Shown here: piece after piece, positions 24,901-33,593 of the stretch
Layout of the letters: each line of letters begins with the position of its first letter
How positions within the stretch are numbered: the stretch's first letter is position 1
Origin: Amycolatopsis bartoniae
GTDB lineage: Bacteria; Actinomycetota; Actinomycetes; Mycobacteriales; Pseudonocardiaceae
Direction of reading: 5' to 3'
NCBI RefSeq assembly: GCF_014191255.1
Contig: NZ_JACHWH010000009.1
Span: 1 to 64,000 of the forward strand
Length of the DNA: 64,000 bases
Notes under the pieces: model-generated
Told to the model about the DNA's origin: nothing
Database searches by the model: none
The model's input: only the letters and a program-made list of their open reading frames with translations
Program-made: the position numbers and the translations under genes

Positions 24901-25298
24901 CAGGACTCCTCTTCGGGTTCAACGGAAACTCCGCACGGGCCGGGCGGCCCCGGGAGCGCGTCGGCGAGCTTGGCCAGCAGATCGGCCCGCACCGCGGTCA
25001 ACCGGTCGATGCAGGCGTTCACCTCGTCGAGCTTGCGCTGGTACACCTCGACCGAGTCGGCGCACGAGTCACCGCGAGGGTGTCCCGCACGCAGGCACTC
25101 CACGAACGGCCGCGTGTCGTCCAGGCTCAGACCGGCCGCCTGCAGCGTGAGGATCTCCCGGACCAGCCGGAACTCCTCCTCGCCGTACTCCCGGTAGCCG
25201 TTCGCCGCCCGCGGGGCGTCCAGCAGCCCCTGTGACTCGTAGAACCGCAGCGCCCGGGTGGTGGTCCCGGCCCGCCGCGCCAGCTCGCCGATGCGCAT
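24900..25298 (-). CDS. MerR family transcriptional regulator
   Basis: 132-residue regulator beginning with the canonical MRIGELARRAGTTTRALRFYE helix-turn-helix, then GYREYGEEEFRLVREI and a dimerisation coiled coil near 75-115. Cysteines occur at GDSCADS and GPCGVS and may sense thiol or metal stress. Upstream open frame exists, but ATG 25296-25298 fits the family exactly. The coupled thioredoxin gene suggests control of a disulfide-stress response. A perfect 20-bp palindrome 15 bases upstream is the likely operator. Confidence 0.92.
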   Translation of the reverse strand: MRIGELARRAGTTTRALRFYESQGLLDAPRAANGYREYGEEEFRLVREILTLQAAGLSLDDTRPFVECLRAGHPRGDSCADSVEVYQRKLDEVNACIDRLTAVRADLLAKLADALPGPPGPCGVSVEPEEES

Positions 25299-25312
25299 GA
25301 TCCGACCGTAAA

Positions 25313-25332
25313 CCTTGACGTGCACGTCAAGG
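25313..25332. promoter_or_regulatory. Perfect 20-bp palindrome upstream of merR-trx (putative MerR operator)
   Basis: CCTTGACGTGCACGTCAAGG is fully self-complementary and contains TTGACG on both strands, typical of MerR-family operators that overlap the -35 box. It lies 15 bases before the MerR start, and the stop codon of the alpha/beta hydrolase gene (25327-25329) is inside it. Confidence 0.75.
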
Positions 25333-25977
25333 CAACACCGACTCCACCGCCCGCACGACGACGTCCGCGATCCGGTCCGGCTGCGTGAGCATCGCGAGGT
25401 GATCGGCGTTCTCGCGGTACACCGGCCAGCCGCGGCGCGCGGCCTCGTCGGCGAAGAGGTCGTACGTCTCACTCAGCCGGACGTAGGCTGACCGCGACTC
25501 CGGGGCCGCGGGCGCCGGTTCCTCGAAGAACGCCAGCGGCAGCCTCGGCACCTCGGCGAAGAACCGGTCCCGCAGCCGCGGCGGCAGGTCCTCGAACGCC
25601 TCGCGGGGAAACCATTCGTGCCACGGCGGGAGCCACCCCTCACGCGCCAGGCCGAGCAGCTGCTCGCCCAGGGCGGGCGGCGCGGTCTCGAACCAGCTGC
25701 GGCCCGGACGCGGCAGCACCGCGTCCACGAACACCATCCCACGATCACCGTGCTGGGCGATCGCGGGCAGCAGCGCGCCAGCGCCGCTGTGCCCCACCAC
25801 CACGTCACCCCGGACCGACCGAGCCGCCTCGACGAGCTTCGCGTGGTACGGCGGCCTGTCGGGAAACCCGGAGGGCACGCCCTGCACCGGAAAGCCGCGG
25901 CGGCGCAGGACTTCGGCCACCGGCTGCCAGGTGTACGGCCCCACCAGCGGGCTGTGGACGAGCACGAAGGCGGTCAA
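25327..25977 (-). CDS. Alpha/beta hydrolase (small esterase-like)
   Basis: 216-residue hydrolase. The oxyanion region is FVLVHSPLVGPYTWQPV (about 4-20), the nucleophile elbow is VVGHSGAGAL (about 60-69), and the catalytic histidine is probably in ENADHLAML (about 189-197). The short cap resembles salicylate-esterase/EstX-like proteins. The start is uncommon: TTG 25975-25977, with no better ATG or GTG in frame nearby. The upstream region is packed with GTCAACGGT-type repeats. Its stop codon lies within the MerR operator. The substrate is unknown. Confidence 0.82.
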   Translation of the reverse strand: MTAFVLVHSPLVGPYTWQPVAEVLRRRGFPVQGVPSGFPDRPPYHAKLVEAARSVRGDVVVGHSGAGALLPAIAQHGDRGMVFVDAVLPRPGRSWFETAPPALGEQLLGLAREGWLPPWHEWFPREAFEDLPPRLRDRFFAEVPRLPLAFFEEPAPAAPESRSAYVRLSETYDLFADEAARRGWPVYRENADHLAMLTQPDRIADVVVRAVESVLP

Positions 25978-26020
25978 CGGTCACCCGTCACCCGTCGACG
26001 GTTGACAGTCGACCGTTGAC
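25973..26020. promoter_or_regulatory. Direct and inverted repeats upstream of the hydrolase gene
   Basis: GTCGACGGTTGAC (25994-26006) and GTCGACCGTTGAC (26008-26020) are 14-bp-spaced direct repeats differing at one base. GTCAACGGTC (25973-25982) is the exact reverse complement of GACCGTTGAC (26011-26020). The block covers the TTG start and the 5' flank of the hydrolase gene. The same decamer occurs in the GntR promoter at 18554-18563. Confidence 0.55.
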
Positions 26021-26050
26021 CGCAGCGGCGAGCCCGCCGCCAGCTGGGCA

Positions 26051-27124
26051 TCAGGCGTCGAAGTCGACGGTCAGGGTGTCCGAGCAGGGCAGCGACTGGC
26101 ACGTCAGCACGAAGCCGTCGTCCACTTCGGACTTCTCCAGTGCGAAGTTCCGCCGCATGTCGGCCTTTCCGCTGGTGATCTTCGCCCGGCACGTGCCGCA
26201 CACGCCGCCCTTGCACGCGAACGGCAGGTCCGGCCGCACGCGCTGCGCGCCGTCCAGGATCGGGACGTCCCGCGGCAGGGCCGCCGTCGTGGACCGGCCG
26301 TCCAGCACGACCGTGACCTCGCTCGTGACGCCGTCCACGACGGCGTCCTCGTGCCGGACCGGCGCGGGCGGCACGTCGTCGACGTAGAACAGCTCCTGGT
26401 GGACCCGCTCCCCCGCCACCCCGGCCCGCAGCAGCAGGTCCCGCGCCTCGGTGACCATGCCGAACGGGCCACACAGCCACCAGTGGTCCACTGTCGTCAG
26501 GTCCGGCACCAGCGCCAGCAACGCTTCGAGCTTGCCCGCGTCGAGCCGCCCGGTGAACAGCTCCGCCTCCCGGGGCTCACGCGAGAGCACGTGCACCAGC
26601 TCCAGCCGCGCGGGCCAGCGGTCCTTGAGGTCGGCCAGCTCGTCGGCGAACATCACCGAGTCCGTGCGCCGGTTGCCGTAGAACACCGTCGCCGTCGAAC
26701 CCGGGTCACGCAGCACGGTCCCGGCGATCGACAGCACCGGCGTGATCCCCGACCCCGCGGCGATCATGACGTGCCGCCCCGGCCCTGGCGGCGGCGTGAA
26801 GCTGCCGGTGGGTGTGCCGACCTCGATCTCGTCGCCCGGCCGCACATCGCGGACCAGCCACGACGAGAACAACCCGCCCGGCACCTCGCGCACGCCGATG
26901 CGCGGCGCGGTGCCTTCGGGCGCGCAGATCGAGTACGACCGGCGCTCCTCCCGGCCGTCGACCGTGCGGCGCAGGGTGAGCGACTGCCCGGCGCGGAACG
27001 CGTACGCCCCGGTCAGGTCCGGCGGCACGGCGAAGGTGACGGCCGCGGCGTCGTCGCACAGCCGCTCGACCGCGGTCACGGTGAGCCGGTGGAACTCCGT
27101 GCGCACCCGGGTGCTGGTGGTCAC
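26051..27124 (-). CDS. paaE: Phenylacetyl-CoA epoxidase reductase subunit PaaE
   Basis: 357-residue NADPH reductase that feeds electrons to the PaaABC monooxygenase (named PaaK in some species). The FAD-binding segment RSYSICAP is near 80-87 and the NAD-binding region GSGITPVLSI near 135-144. A C-terminal plant-type 2Fe-2S ferredoxin domain has CKGGVCGTC followed by a fourth Cys in LTCQSLP. GTG 27122-27124 behind AAGGAG is the start, two bases after the paaD stop. It is last in paaZABCDE. Its orientation and the full set of partners make the assignment firm. Confidence 0.95.
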   Translation of the reverse strand: MTTSTRVRTEFHRLTVTAVERLCDDAAAVTFAVPPDLTGAYAFRAGQSLTLRRTVDGREERRSYSICAPEGTAPRIGVREVPGGLFSSWLVRDVRPGDEIEVGTPTGSFTPPPGPGRHVMIAAGSGITPVLSIAGTVLRDPGSTATVFYGNRRTDSVMFADELADLKDRWPARLELVHVLSREPREAELFTGRLDAGKLEALLALVPDLTTVDHWWLCGPFGMVTEARDLLLRAGVAGERVHQELFYVDDVPPAPVRHEDAVVDGVTSEVTVVLDGRSTTAALPRDVPILDGAQRVRPDLPFACKGGVCGTCRAKITSGKADMRRNFALEKSEVDDGFVLTCQSLPCSDTLTVDFDA

Positions 27125-27126
27125 CG

Positions 27127-27615
27127 TCAGATCTCCTTGACGTGCTCGAAGGTCTCCTGGCACGCGCCGCAGCGGCGCAGCGCCTTGCACGCTGTCGGCC
27201 CGAACTCCGACAGCAGCCGCGTGTCCGGCGAACCGCAGTGCGGGCACTCAACGCGCTTCGCCGGCGGTGTCAGCGTGAGCGGAATCGGTCCCGATCGACG
27301 TGGCGCAGCGCCGGGCGGGGCGATACCGGCCTCGGCGAGCTTGCGGCGGCCGTGCTCGCTGATCCAGTCGCTCGACCAGGCCGGCTGCAGCACCGTGCGG
27401 ACCTCGACCTCGCGGTAGCCCGCGCCGGACAACGCGTGCACGAGGTCGTCGCGCATGGTGTCCATCGCCGGGCAGCCGGTGTAGGTCGGGGTGATCGACA
27501 CGATCACCCGTCCGTCCTTCTCGGACACTTCGCGCAGCACGCCCAGGTCGGCGAGGGTCAGCATGGGCAGTTCGGGATCGGTCACCCGCTCGGCGACCGC
27601 GCGGGCGGTCACCAT
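27127..27615 (-). CDS. paaD: Phenylacetyl-CoA epoxidase assembly protein PaaD
   Basis: 162-residue DUF59/MIP18-family protein thought to help build Fe-S or di-iron centres of the epoxidase. The N-terminal part has TDPELPMLTLADLGVL and TPTYTGCPAM. The C-terminal zinc ribbon has CPHCGS and CGACQE, as in true PaaD. It overlaps paaC by seven bases and is followed two bases later by paaE. The length is normal. Confidence 0.95.
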   Translation of the reverse strand: MVTARAVAERVTDPELPMLTLADLGVLREVSEKDGRVIVSITPTYTGCPAMDTMRDDLVHALSGAGYREVEVRTVLQPAWSSDWISEHGRRKLAEAGIAPPGAAPRRSGPIPLTLTPPAKRVECPHCGSPDTRLLSEFGPTACKALRRCGACQETFEHVKEI

Positions 27616-28472
27616 GTCGCCTCCGGGTGCGCCCGGGCGACGCTCTGCAGCTCCGCCAGCAGGTAACCCATCGCTTCGGTGTGCACGCCATCGCGGCCCG
27701 TCCGCCCGGAAACCCCGGCCCTGCCGGGAATTTCGGGCCGCACGAGGGTCGCGGCGGACAGTACCCGCGCGAGGACGTCGTCGAACTCAGGCCGCACGGT
27801 CGAGGGATCGACGCCCACCTCCAGCTCGATCGCGTGCGGGGTGAACAGTTCCTCGACGTACGGCCAGATCCCGTCGAGCCCGGCCTGCATGCGCTCGTGC
27901 GAGTACTCCGTGCCATCGCCGAGCCGCACGGCCCACTGTGCGGCGTAGTCGCGGTGGTACGTCAGCTCCTTGACGCCCTTCGCGGCGATCGCCGCCAGCA
28001 CCGGGTCCGCGGACTCGGTCAACCGGGAGAACAACGAGAGCCGCCAGGTGGCGAACACCAGCAGCACCGCGATCAGCTGACCGAAGTCGCCGCGCTCCAG
28101 CTCGGCGAGCCGGACGTTGCGGAACTCGCGCTCCTCGCGGAAGAAGGCGTACGAGTCCTCGGTGCGCCCGGTGACCTTCCCGGCGCGCGCCAGCAGCAGC
28201 CGGGCCTGGCCGAGCAGGTCGAGCCCGATGTTGGCGATCGCCACCTCGTCCTCCAGCTCGGGCGCGTTGGTGCACCACTGCTGCAGGCGGTGGGAGAAGA
28301 TCAGCGCGTCGTCACCGAGCATCAGGCAGTACGCGGCGAGCGCGGCACCGTCTATTTCAGACGGTACCGTGGTGTCCACACCGGACAGCGGATCCTCGAA
28401 CCCGGTGCCGAACGCCCAGCGGGAGTCGTCGTGTGCCTCGGTGAGCGCTTCGAAAGCGTTGTCGAATGCCAT
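27609..28472 (-). CDS. paaC: Phenylacetyl-CoA epoxidase structural subunit PaaC
   Basis: 287-residue all-helical ferritin-like subunit that pairs with PaaA in the epoxidase complex. LGDDALIFSHRLQQW and ANIGLDLLGQARLLL (about 51-95) and the KELTYHRDYAAQW helix are conserved PaaC segments. It lacks most iron ligands, as expected for the structural partner. It lies seven bases after paaB and overlaps paaD. Confidence 0.95.
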   Translation of the reverse strand: MAFDNAFEALTEAHDDSRWAFGTGFEDPLSGVDTTVPSEIDGAALAAYCLMLGDDALIFSHRLQQWCTNAPELEDEVAIANIGLDLLGQARLLLARAGKVTGRTEDSYAFFREEREFRNVRLAELERGDFGQLIAVLLVFATWRLSLFSRLTESADPVLAAIAAKGVKELTYHRDYAAQWAVRLGDGTEYSHERMQAGLDGIWPYVEELFTPHAIELEVGVDPSTVRPEFDDVLARVLSAATLVRPEIPGRAGVSGRTGRDGVHTEAMGYLLAELQSVARAHPEATW

Positions 28473-28479
28473 CGGAGCC

Positions 28480-28761
28480 TCACATGTGCGGAACGTCGTC
28501 GGGAATGTCGTAGAACGTCGGATGCCGGTACACCTTGTCGGCGCTCGGCGCGAAGAACGGGTCCTTCTCGTCCGGTGACGACGCGGTGATGTGCGCGGCC
28601 TTGACCACCCAGATGCTCACGCCCTCGTTGCGCCGGGTGTAGAGGTCGCGGGCGCTGTGCAGGGCCATTTCGTCGTCCGCCGCGCGCAGGGAACCCACGT
28701 GCACGTGGTTGAGCCCGCGCTTGCCCCGCACGAACACCTCGTACAACGGCCAGTCACTCAT
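28480..28761 (-). CDS. paaB: Phenylacetyl-CoA epoxidase subunit PaaB
   Basis: 93-residue small subunit required for the epoxidase complex. [20 protein letters not shown] at the start and [12 protein letters not shown] are diagnostic. ATG 28761 overlaps the paaA stop (ATGA). Known role: bridges or stabilises PaaAC heteromers. Confidence 0.96.
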   Translation of the reverse strand: MSDWPLYEVFVRGKRGLNHVHVGSLRAADDEMALHSARDLYTRRNEGVSIWVVKAAHITASSPDEKDPFFAPSADKVYRHPTFYDIPDDVPHM

Positions 28762-29690
28762 GCGATGCTCCCTTGCCGCTTAGCCGCGTGCGCGGCGGCC
28801 GCTTCCCGGACCCACGCGCCGTCCTCGTGCGCGCGGCGCCGGTGCTCGACGCGCTGCGCGTTGCACGGCCCGTTGCCCGACACCACCTGCTTGAACTCGG
28901 CCCAGTCGACCTCGCCGAAGTCGTAGTGCCCGCGTTCGGCGTTCCAGCGCAGGTCCGGGTCCGGCAGCGTCACGCCGAGGATGTCCGCCTGCGGCACGGT
29001 CATGTCGACGAACCGCTGGCGCAGCTCGTCGTTGGTGTGCCGCTTGATCCGCCACGCCATGGACTGCGCGGTGTTCGGCGAGTCGGTGTCCGGCGGGCCG
29101 AACATCATCAGCGACGGCCACCACCAGCGGTTCACCGCGTCCTGCACCATGTCCCGCTGCGCCTGCGTGCCCTTCATCATCGTCATCAGCAGCTCGTAGC
29201 CCTGCCGCTGGTGGAACGACTCCTCCTTGCAGATCCGGATCATCGCCCGCGCGTACGGGCCGTAACTGCTGCGGCACAAGGGAACCTGGTTGCAGATCGC
29301 CGCGCCGTCCACGAGCCAGCCGATCACGCCGACGTCGGCGAACGTCAGCGTCGGGTAGTTGAAGATCGACGAGTACTTCTGCTTCCCGTCGATGAGCCGC
29401 TCGGTCAGGTCGGTGCGGTCGGCGCCGAGGGTCTCCGTCGCCGAGTACAGGTACAGCCCGTGCCCGGCCTCGTCCTGCACCTTCGCCAGCAGGATCGCCT
29501 TGCGCCGCAACGAAGGCGCACGGGTGATCCAGTTGCCCTCCGGCTGCATGCCGATGATCTCCGAGTGCGCGTGCTGCGCCATCATGCGGATCATCGTCTT
29601 GCGGTAGCCCTCGGGCACCCAGTCCCGCGGCTCGATCCGCTGGTCCTTTTCCAGGGTGTGCTCGAAGTGTTCTTCCACCATCGCGGTCAT
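28758..29690 (-). CDS. paaA: Phenylacetyl-CoA epoxidase catalytic subunit PaaA
   Basis: 310-residue di-iron oxygenase subunit that epoxidises the aromatic ring of phenylacetyl-CoA. Iron-ligand motifs [11 protein letters not shown] (about 72-82) and [14 protein letters not shown] (about 154-167) are intact. A C-terminal tail rich in His, Arg and Ala replaces the shorter end of Proteobacterial PaaA. ATG 29690 overlaps the paaZ stop as ATGA and its own end overlaps paaB, so the operon is tightly coupled. Confidence 0.97.
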   Translation of the reverse strand: MTAMVEEHFEHTLEKDQRIEPRDWVPEGYRKTMIRMMAQHAHSEIIGMQPEGNWITRAPSLRRKAILLAKVQDEAGHGLYLYSATETLGADRTDLTERLIDGKQKYSSIFNYPTLTFADVGVIGWLVDGAAICNQVPLCRSSYGPYARAMIRICKEESFHQRQGYELLMTMMKGTQAQRDMVQDAVNRWWWPSLMMFGPPDTDSPNTAQSMAWRIKRHTNDELRQRFVDMTVPQADILGVTLPDPDLRWNAERGHYDFGEVDWAEFKQVVSGNGPCNAQRVEHRRRAHEDGAWVREAAAAHAAKRQGSIA

Positions 29691-31708
29691 GATTTCGCCA
29701 CCAGTGTCAGCACGTCGTACTTCGCCACGGATTCGCCGTGGGCGTTGGTCACGTCGGCGTCCCAGCGGACCTCGCCGTAGTCCTGGTCGAGCCGCGGGGT
29801 GATCTGCTTGCAGGTCAACGTGACCGTCAGCTCGTCGCCCGGCTTGACCGGGGTGAGGAAGCGCAGGTTCTCCAGCCCGTAGTTGGCCAGCACCGGTCCG
29901 GGCTCGGGCGAGACGAACAGGCCGGCGGCGAACGACACCACGAGGTAGCCGTGCGCGACGATGCCGCCGAACAACGGGTTCGCGGCCGCCGCCTCGGGGT
30001 CGGTGTGCGCGTAGAAGGTGTCGCCGGTGAACTCGGCGAAGTGGTCCACGTCCTCGCGCGTCACGGTGCGCGGCCCGGCGACCACCGAGTCGCCGACCTT
30101 CAGCTCCGCCAAGGACTTCCGGAACGGGTGCACGCCCTCGGCACGCGGCGCGCCGGGGACCCAGCGGCCGGTGACCGCCGAGAGCACGGCGGGCGAGCCC
30201 TGCACGGCGGTGCGCTGCAGGTGGTGCAGCACGCCCCGGAGGCCGCCCATCTCCTCGCCGCCACCCGCGCGGCCGGGACCGCCGTGCACCAGCGCCGGCA
30301 GGGGCGAACCGTGCCCGGTGGACTCCTTCGCGTCGTCGGCGTCGAGCACCAGCAGCCGACCGTGCCAGGGCGCGGCACCGAGGACGACCTCGCGCACGAA
30401 CTCCTTGTCACCGCTCACGATCGACCCGGCGAGGCTGCCGCCGCCGCGCGCGGCGTAGTCGACGACCTGCTCCGTCGAGGTGTAGGGCAGCAGCGTGGAC
30501 ACCGGCCCGAACGCCTCGACCTCGTGCGGCTCCGCCCGCTCCGGATCACCCTTGAGCAGCACCGGCGAGATGAACGCGCCCCGCTCCGCGTCGGCGTCGA
30601 CGACCTCGACCTTCTCCGGGTCACCGAACACCACACTGCCCGCGGACAGCAGGGCCTTGAGCGAGCGGCGGACCTCCTCGCGCTGCTCCAGGCTCGCCAG
30701 CGCCCCCATCCGCACGCCTTCGCTGGCCGGGTTGCCGATCGTCACCTTCGCGAGCCGTTCGGACGCGGCGGAAGCGACGTCGTCCAGCAGCTCCGCCGGC
30801 ACGAACGCGCGGCGGATCGCGGTGCACTTCTGCCCCGCCTTCACCGTCATCTCGGTGACCAGCTGCTTGACGAACAGGTCGAACTCCAGCGTGCCCTTGA
30901 CCGCGTCGGGGCCGAGGATCGAGCAGTTCAGCGAGTCGGCCTCGGCGTTGAACCGGACCGCGTGCCGCACGATCGCCGGATGCGCCCGCAGCTTCTGCGC
31001 GGTGGACGCCGATCCGGTGAACGACACCAGGTCCTGCGCGGTCACGTGGTCGAGCAGGTCGCCCACGCTGCCCGCGACGAACTGCAGCGAGCCCTCGGGC
31101 AGGATCCCGGACTCGATGATCAGCTCCACCAGCCGCGCGGTCAGGTACGCCGTCTGGCTGGCGGGCTTGACCAGGCTCGGTACCCCGGCGAGGAACGCGG
31201 GCGCGAGCTTCTCCAGCGGCCCCCACACCGGGAAGTTGAACGCGTTGATCTGCACCGCGACACCCCGCAACGGGGTCGCGATGTGCTGCCCCAGGAACGT
31301 GCCGCCCTTGCTCAGCGGCTCCACCCCGCCCTCGACGTACACCGTGTCGTTGGGCAGCTCCCGCTTGCCCTTCGACGCGTAGCCGAACAACACGCCGATG
31401 CCGCCGTCGATGTCGAACTTCGAGTCCCCCAGCGTGGCGCCGGTGCGCGCCGAGAGCGCGTACAGCTCCTCGCGGTGCTCCCGCAGGTGCGACGCCAGCG
31501 CCTTGAGCAGCGCCGCCCGCTGGTGGAAGGTCAGCTCCCGCAACGCCGGACCGCCGACCCGCCTGCCGTACTCCAGGGCGGCGGCGAAGTCCACGCCCTT
31601 CGAGGACACACGCGCGACCTCCTCGCCGGTCACCGCGTCGTGCAGCGGAACACCCTCGTCCGCGGCGGTGTGCCAGCCGCCGGCGACGTAGCTGCGCAGG
31701 AGCGCCAT
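29687..31708 (-). CDS. paaZ: Bifunctional oxepin-CoA hydrolase/semialdehyde dehydrogenase PaaZ
   Basis: 673-residue two-domain enzyme. The N-terminal aldehyde dehydrogenase (to about 520) has the general base in FNAEADS and the nucleophile in [11 protein letters not shown]. The C-terminal MaoC-like (R)-hydratase starts near 530 and carries the catalytic Asp/His in [11 protein letters not shown] and [10 protein letters not shown]. It opens the oxepin-CoA ring and oxidises the resulting aldehyde. ATG 31706-31708 follows GGAGGA; a longer open frame upstream crosses the promoter and is rejected. It is first in paaZABCDE. Confidence 0.96.
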   Translation of the reverse strand: MALLRSYVAGGWHTAADEGVPLHDAVTGEEVARVSSKGVDFAAALEYGRRVGGPALRELTFHQRAALLKALASHLREHREELYALSARTGATLGDSKFDIDGGIGVLFGYASKGKRELPNDTVYVEGGVEPLSKGGTFLGQHIATPLRGVAVQINAFNFPVWGPLEKLAPAFLAGVPSLVKPASQTAYLTARLVELIIESGILPEGSLQFVAGSVGDLLDHVTAQDLVSFTGSASTAQKLRAHPAIVRHAVRFNAEADSLNCSILGPDAVKGTLEFDLFVKQLVTEMTVKAGQKCTAIRRAFVPAELLDDVASAASERLAKVTIGNPASEGVRMGALASLEQREEVRRSLKALLSAGSVVFGDPEKVEVVDADAERGAFISPVLLKGDPERAEPHEVEAFGPVSTLLPYTSTEQVVDYAARGGGSLAGSIVSGDKEFVREVVLGAAPWHGRLLVLDADDAKESTGHGSPLPALVHGGPGRAGGGEEMGGLRGVLHHLQRTAVQGSPAVLSAVTGRWVPGAPRAEGVHPFRKSLAELKVGDSVVAGPRTVTREDVDHFAEFTGDTFYAHTDPEAAAANPLFGGIVAHGYLVVSFAAGLFVSPEPGPVLANYGLENLRFLTPVKPGDELTVTLTCKQITPRLDQDYGEVRWDADVTNAHGESVAKYDVLTLVAKS

Positions 31709-31731
31709 CGGTCCTCCTCGATTAACCAACC

Positions 31732-31805
31732 GAACGTTCAGGAAGTCATGGTAGCGTCTTGACAAGCGGCGGGCCAGGGGTCAGTTTGATAACCGTCCAT
31801 TCGGT
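31732..31805. promoter_or_regulatory. paaZ/paaI divergent promoter with two putative PaaR operators
   Basis: A palindrome GAACGTTC (31732-31739), within ACCGAACGTTC, lies 24 bases before paaZ. ACCG (31792-31795) and CGGT (31802-31805), in ACCGTCCATTCGGT, lie 13 bases before paaI. TTGACA (31759-31764) is a good -35 box for paaI, and the second operator would cover its transcription start. The shared ACCG..CGTTCGGT pattern fits a TetR-type phenylacetate repressor. Binding is inferred. Confidence 0.6.
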
Positions 31806-31817
31806 CAGTAAGGCGGT

Positions 31818-32213
31818 GTGCGCGTGAACGGTCCGGCGCAGGCGATGTTCGACGACGACCTCGCTTCCAAGTCCCTCGGCATCGAGCTGCTCGAAGCCGC
31901 CGACGGGCGGGCCACGGCCCGCATGCGCGTCACGCCCGAGATGGTCAACGGGCACAAGATCGCCCACGGTGGCTACCTCTTCCTGCTCGCCGACACCGCC
32001 TTCGCGTGCGCGTGCAACAGCCACGGCCCGGTCACCGTGGCCGCCGGCGCCGAGATCTCCTTCGTCACCAGCGCCCGGCTCGGCGACGAGCTCGTCGCGA
32101 CGGCCGAGGAGCGCACCCGCTACGGCCGCAACGGGATCTACGACGTCACTGTCCGCCGCGGCGACGAGGTCGTCGCCGAGTTCCGCGGCCGCAGCCGCAC
32201 CATCGCCCGCTGA
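31818..32213 (+). CDS. paaI: Hydroxyphenylacetyl-CoA thioesterase PaaI
   Basis: 131-residue hotdog-fold thioesterase that rescues CoA from dead-end phenylacetate intermediates. The active-site segment NGHKIAHGGYLFLLADTAF (about 43-61) is typical. GTG 31818 is used; GTG 31824 is a near alternative. It is first in the divergent paaI-paaK-tetR group, ten bases before the ligase gene. Confidence 0.94.
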   Translation: MRVNGPAQAMFDDDLASKSLGIELLEAADGRATARMRVTPEMVNGHKIAHGGYLFLLADTAFACACNSHGPVTVAAGAEISFVTSARLGDELVATAEERTRYGRNGIYDVTVRRGDEVVAEFRGRSRTIAR

Positions 32214-32223
32214 GGAGTTTTCG

Positions 32224-33570
32224 ATGACCACCACGCACAGCGAAGTGCCACACGCCAAGCGCCTCGGGGCCGCGCCCGCCGCGGACGACCTCTCGCCCGC
32301 GGAGCGAATGAGCGTGGACGAGCTGCGGGCCACCCAGCTCGAACGTCTACAGTGGACGCTCCAGCACGCGTACGAGAACGTGCCCGCCTACCGCCGCAAG
32401 TTCGACGAGGCCGGCGTGCACCCCGACGACTGCCGCTCGCTCGAAGACCTCGCGAAGTTCCCGTACACCACCAAGGCCGACCTGCGCGACAACTACCCGT
32501 TCGGCATGTTCGCCGTGCCGCCGGAACGGGTCCGCCGCATCCACGCCTCCAGCGGCACCACCGGCCGTCCCACGGTGGTCGGGTACACCGAGGAGGACAT
32601 CGACACGTGGGCGACCGTGATGGCGCGGTCGATCTTCGCCGCCGGCGGGCGGCCGGGGCACAAGGTGCATGTCGCCTACGGGTACGGGCTGTTCACCGGC
32701 GGGCTCGGCGCGCACTACGGCGTGGAGAAGCTCGGCGCCACCGCGATCCCCGCGTCCGGCGGGATGACCGCGCGGCAGGTCCAGATCATCACCGACTTCC
32801 GGCCGGAGGTCATCATGGTGACCCCGACGTACATGCTGACGCTGCTCGACGAGTTCGAGCGCCAGGGCATCGACCCGCGCACCAGCTCGCTGAAGGTCGG
32901 CATCTTCGGCGCCGAACCGTGGACCGAGCAGATGCGCGCGGAGATCGAACAGCGGCTGGACCTCGACGCGGTGGACATCTACGGGCTGTCGGAGGTGATG
33001 GGGCCGGGCGTCGCGCAGGAGTGCGTCGAGACCAAGGACGGCCTGCACATCTGGGAGGACCACTTCTACCCCGAGGTCGTCGACCCGGTCGAGGGGTTCG
33101 TGCTGCCCGACGGCGAAACCGGCGAGCTGGTGTTCACGTCGCTGACCAAGCAGGCGCTGCCGATCATCCGGTACCGCACGCGTGACCTCACCGCCCTGCG
33201 GCCGGGCACCGCGCGGCCGTCGTACCGGCGGATGGACAAGGTCACCGGCCGCAGCGACGACATGATCATCCTGCGCGGGGTGAACCTGTTCCCCACGCAG
33301 ATCGAGGAGATCGTGCTCGCCACGCCCGGGCTGGCGCCGCACTTCCAGCTCCGGCTCACCCGCCGCGACCGCATGGACCACCTCACGGTGCTCGTCGAGG
33401 CCCGGCCCGACACCCCCGCCGAACGGCGGCCCGCCGCGGCGGCGGAGATCGCGGCCCGCGTCAAGGACGGCGCCGGGGTGAGCGTCGGCGTGGAGGTGCT
33501 CGACCCCGACAGCCTGGAGCGCTCGGTCGGCAAGCTGCGGCGCGTGATCGACCAGCGGCCGCGCGACTGA
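32224..33570 (+). CDS. paaK: Phenylacetate-CoA ligase PaaK
   Basis: 448-residue adenylate-forming enzyme that activates phenylacetate with ATP and CoA, the entry step of the pathway. The phosphate-binding motif is HASSGTTGRPTVVGYT (about 101-116), followed by YGLSEVMGPG (about 256-265), and the C-terminal hinge with RGVNLFPTQIEE (about 350-361). ATG 32224 has GAGGAG upstream; a longer frame beginning in paaI is a shadow. It is encoded on the strand opposite to the epoxidase operon but shares its control region. Confidence 0.96.
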   Translation: MTTTHSEVPHAKRLGAAPAADDLSPAERMSVDELRATQLERLQWTLQHAYENVPAYRRKFDEAGVHPDDCRSLEDLAKFPYTTKADLRDNYPFGMFAVPPERVRRIHASSGTTGRPTVVGYTEEDIDTWATVMARSIFAAGGRPGHKVHVAYGYGLFTGGLGAHYGVEKLGATAIPASGGMTARQVQIITDFRPEVIMVTPTYMLTLLDEFERQGIDPRTSSLKVGIFGAEPWTEQMRAEIEQRLDLDAVDIYGLSEVMGPGVAQECVETKDGLHIWEDHFYPEVVDPVEGFVLPDGETGELVFTSLTKQALPIIRYRTRDLTALRPGTARPSYRRMDKVTGRSDDMIILRGVNLFPTQIEEIVLATPGLAPHFQLRLTRRDRMDHLTVLVEARPDTPAERRPAAAAEIAARVKDGAGVSVGVEVLDPDSLERSVGKLRRVIDQRPRD

Positions 33571-33593
33571 CCGGCGGTGGGGATACTGACGGT

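Noticed and set aside
25298-25335. A classical MerR promoter with 19-bp spacer for the merR gene
   Set aside because: TTGACG with a 19-bp spacer would place TCGGAT as the -10 box just before the ATG, leaving no room for the transcript start; only the operator is reported.
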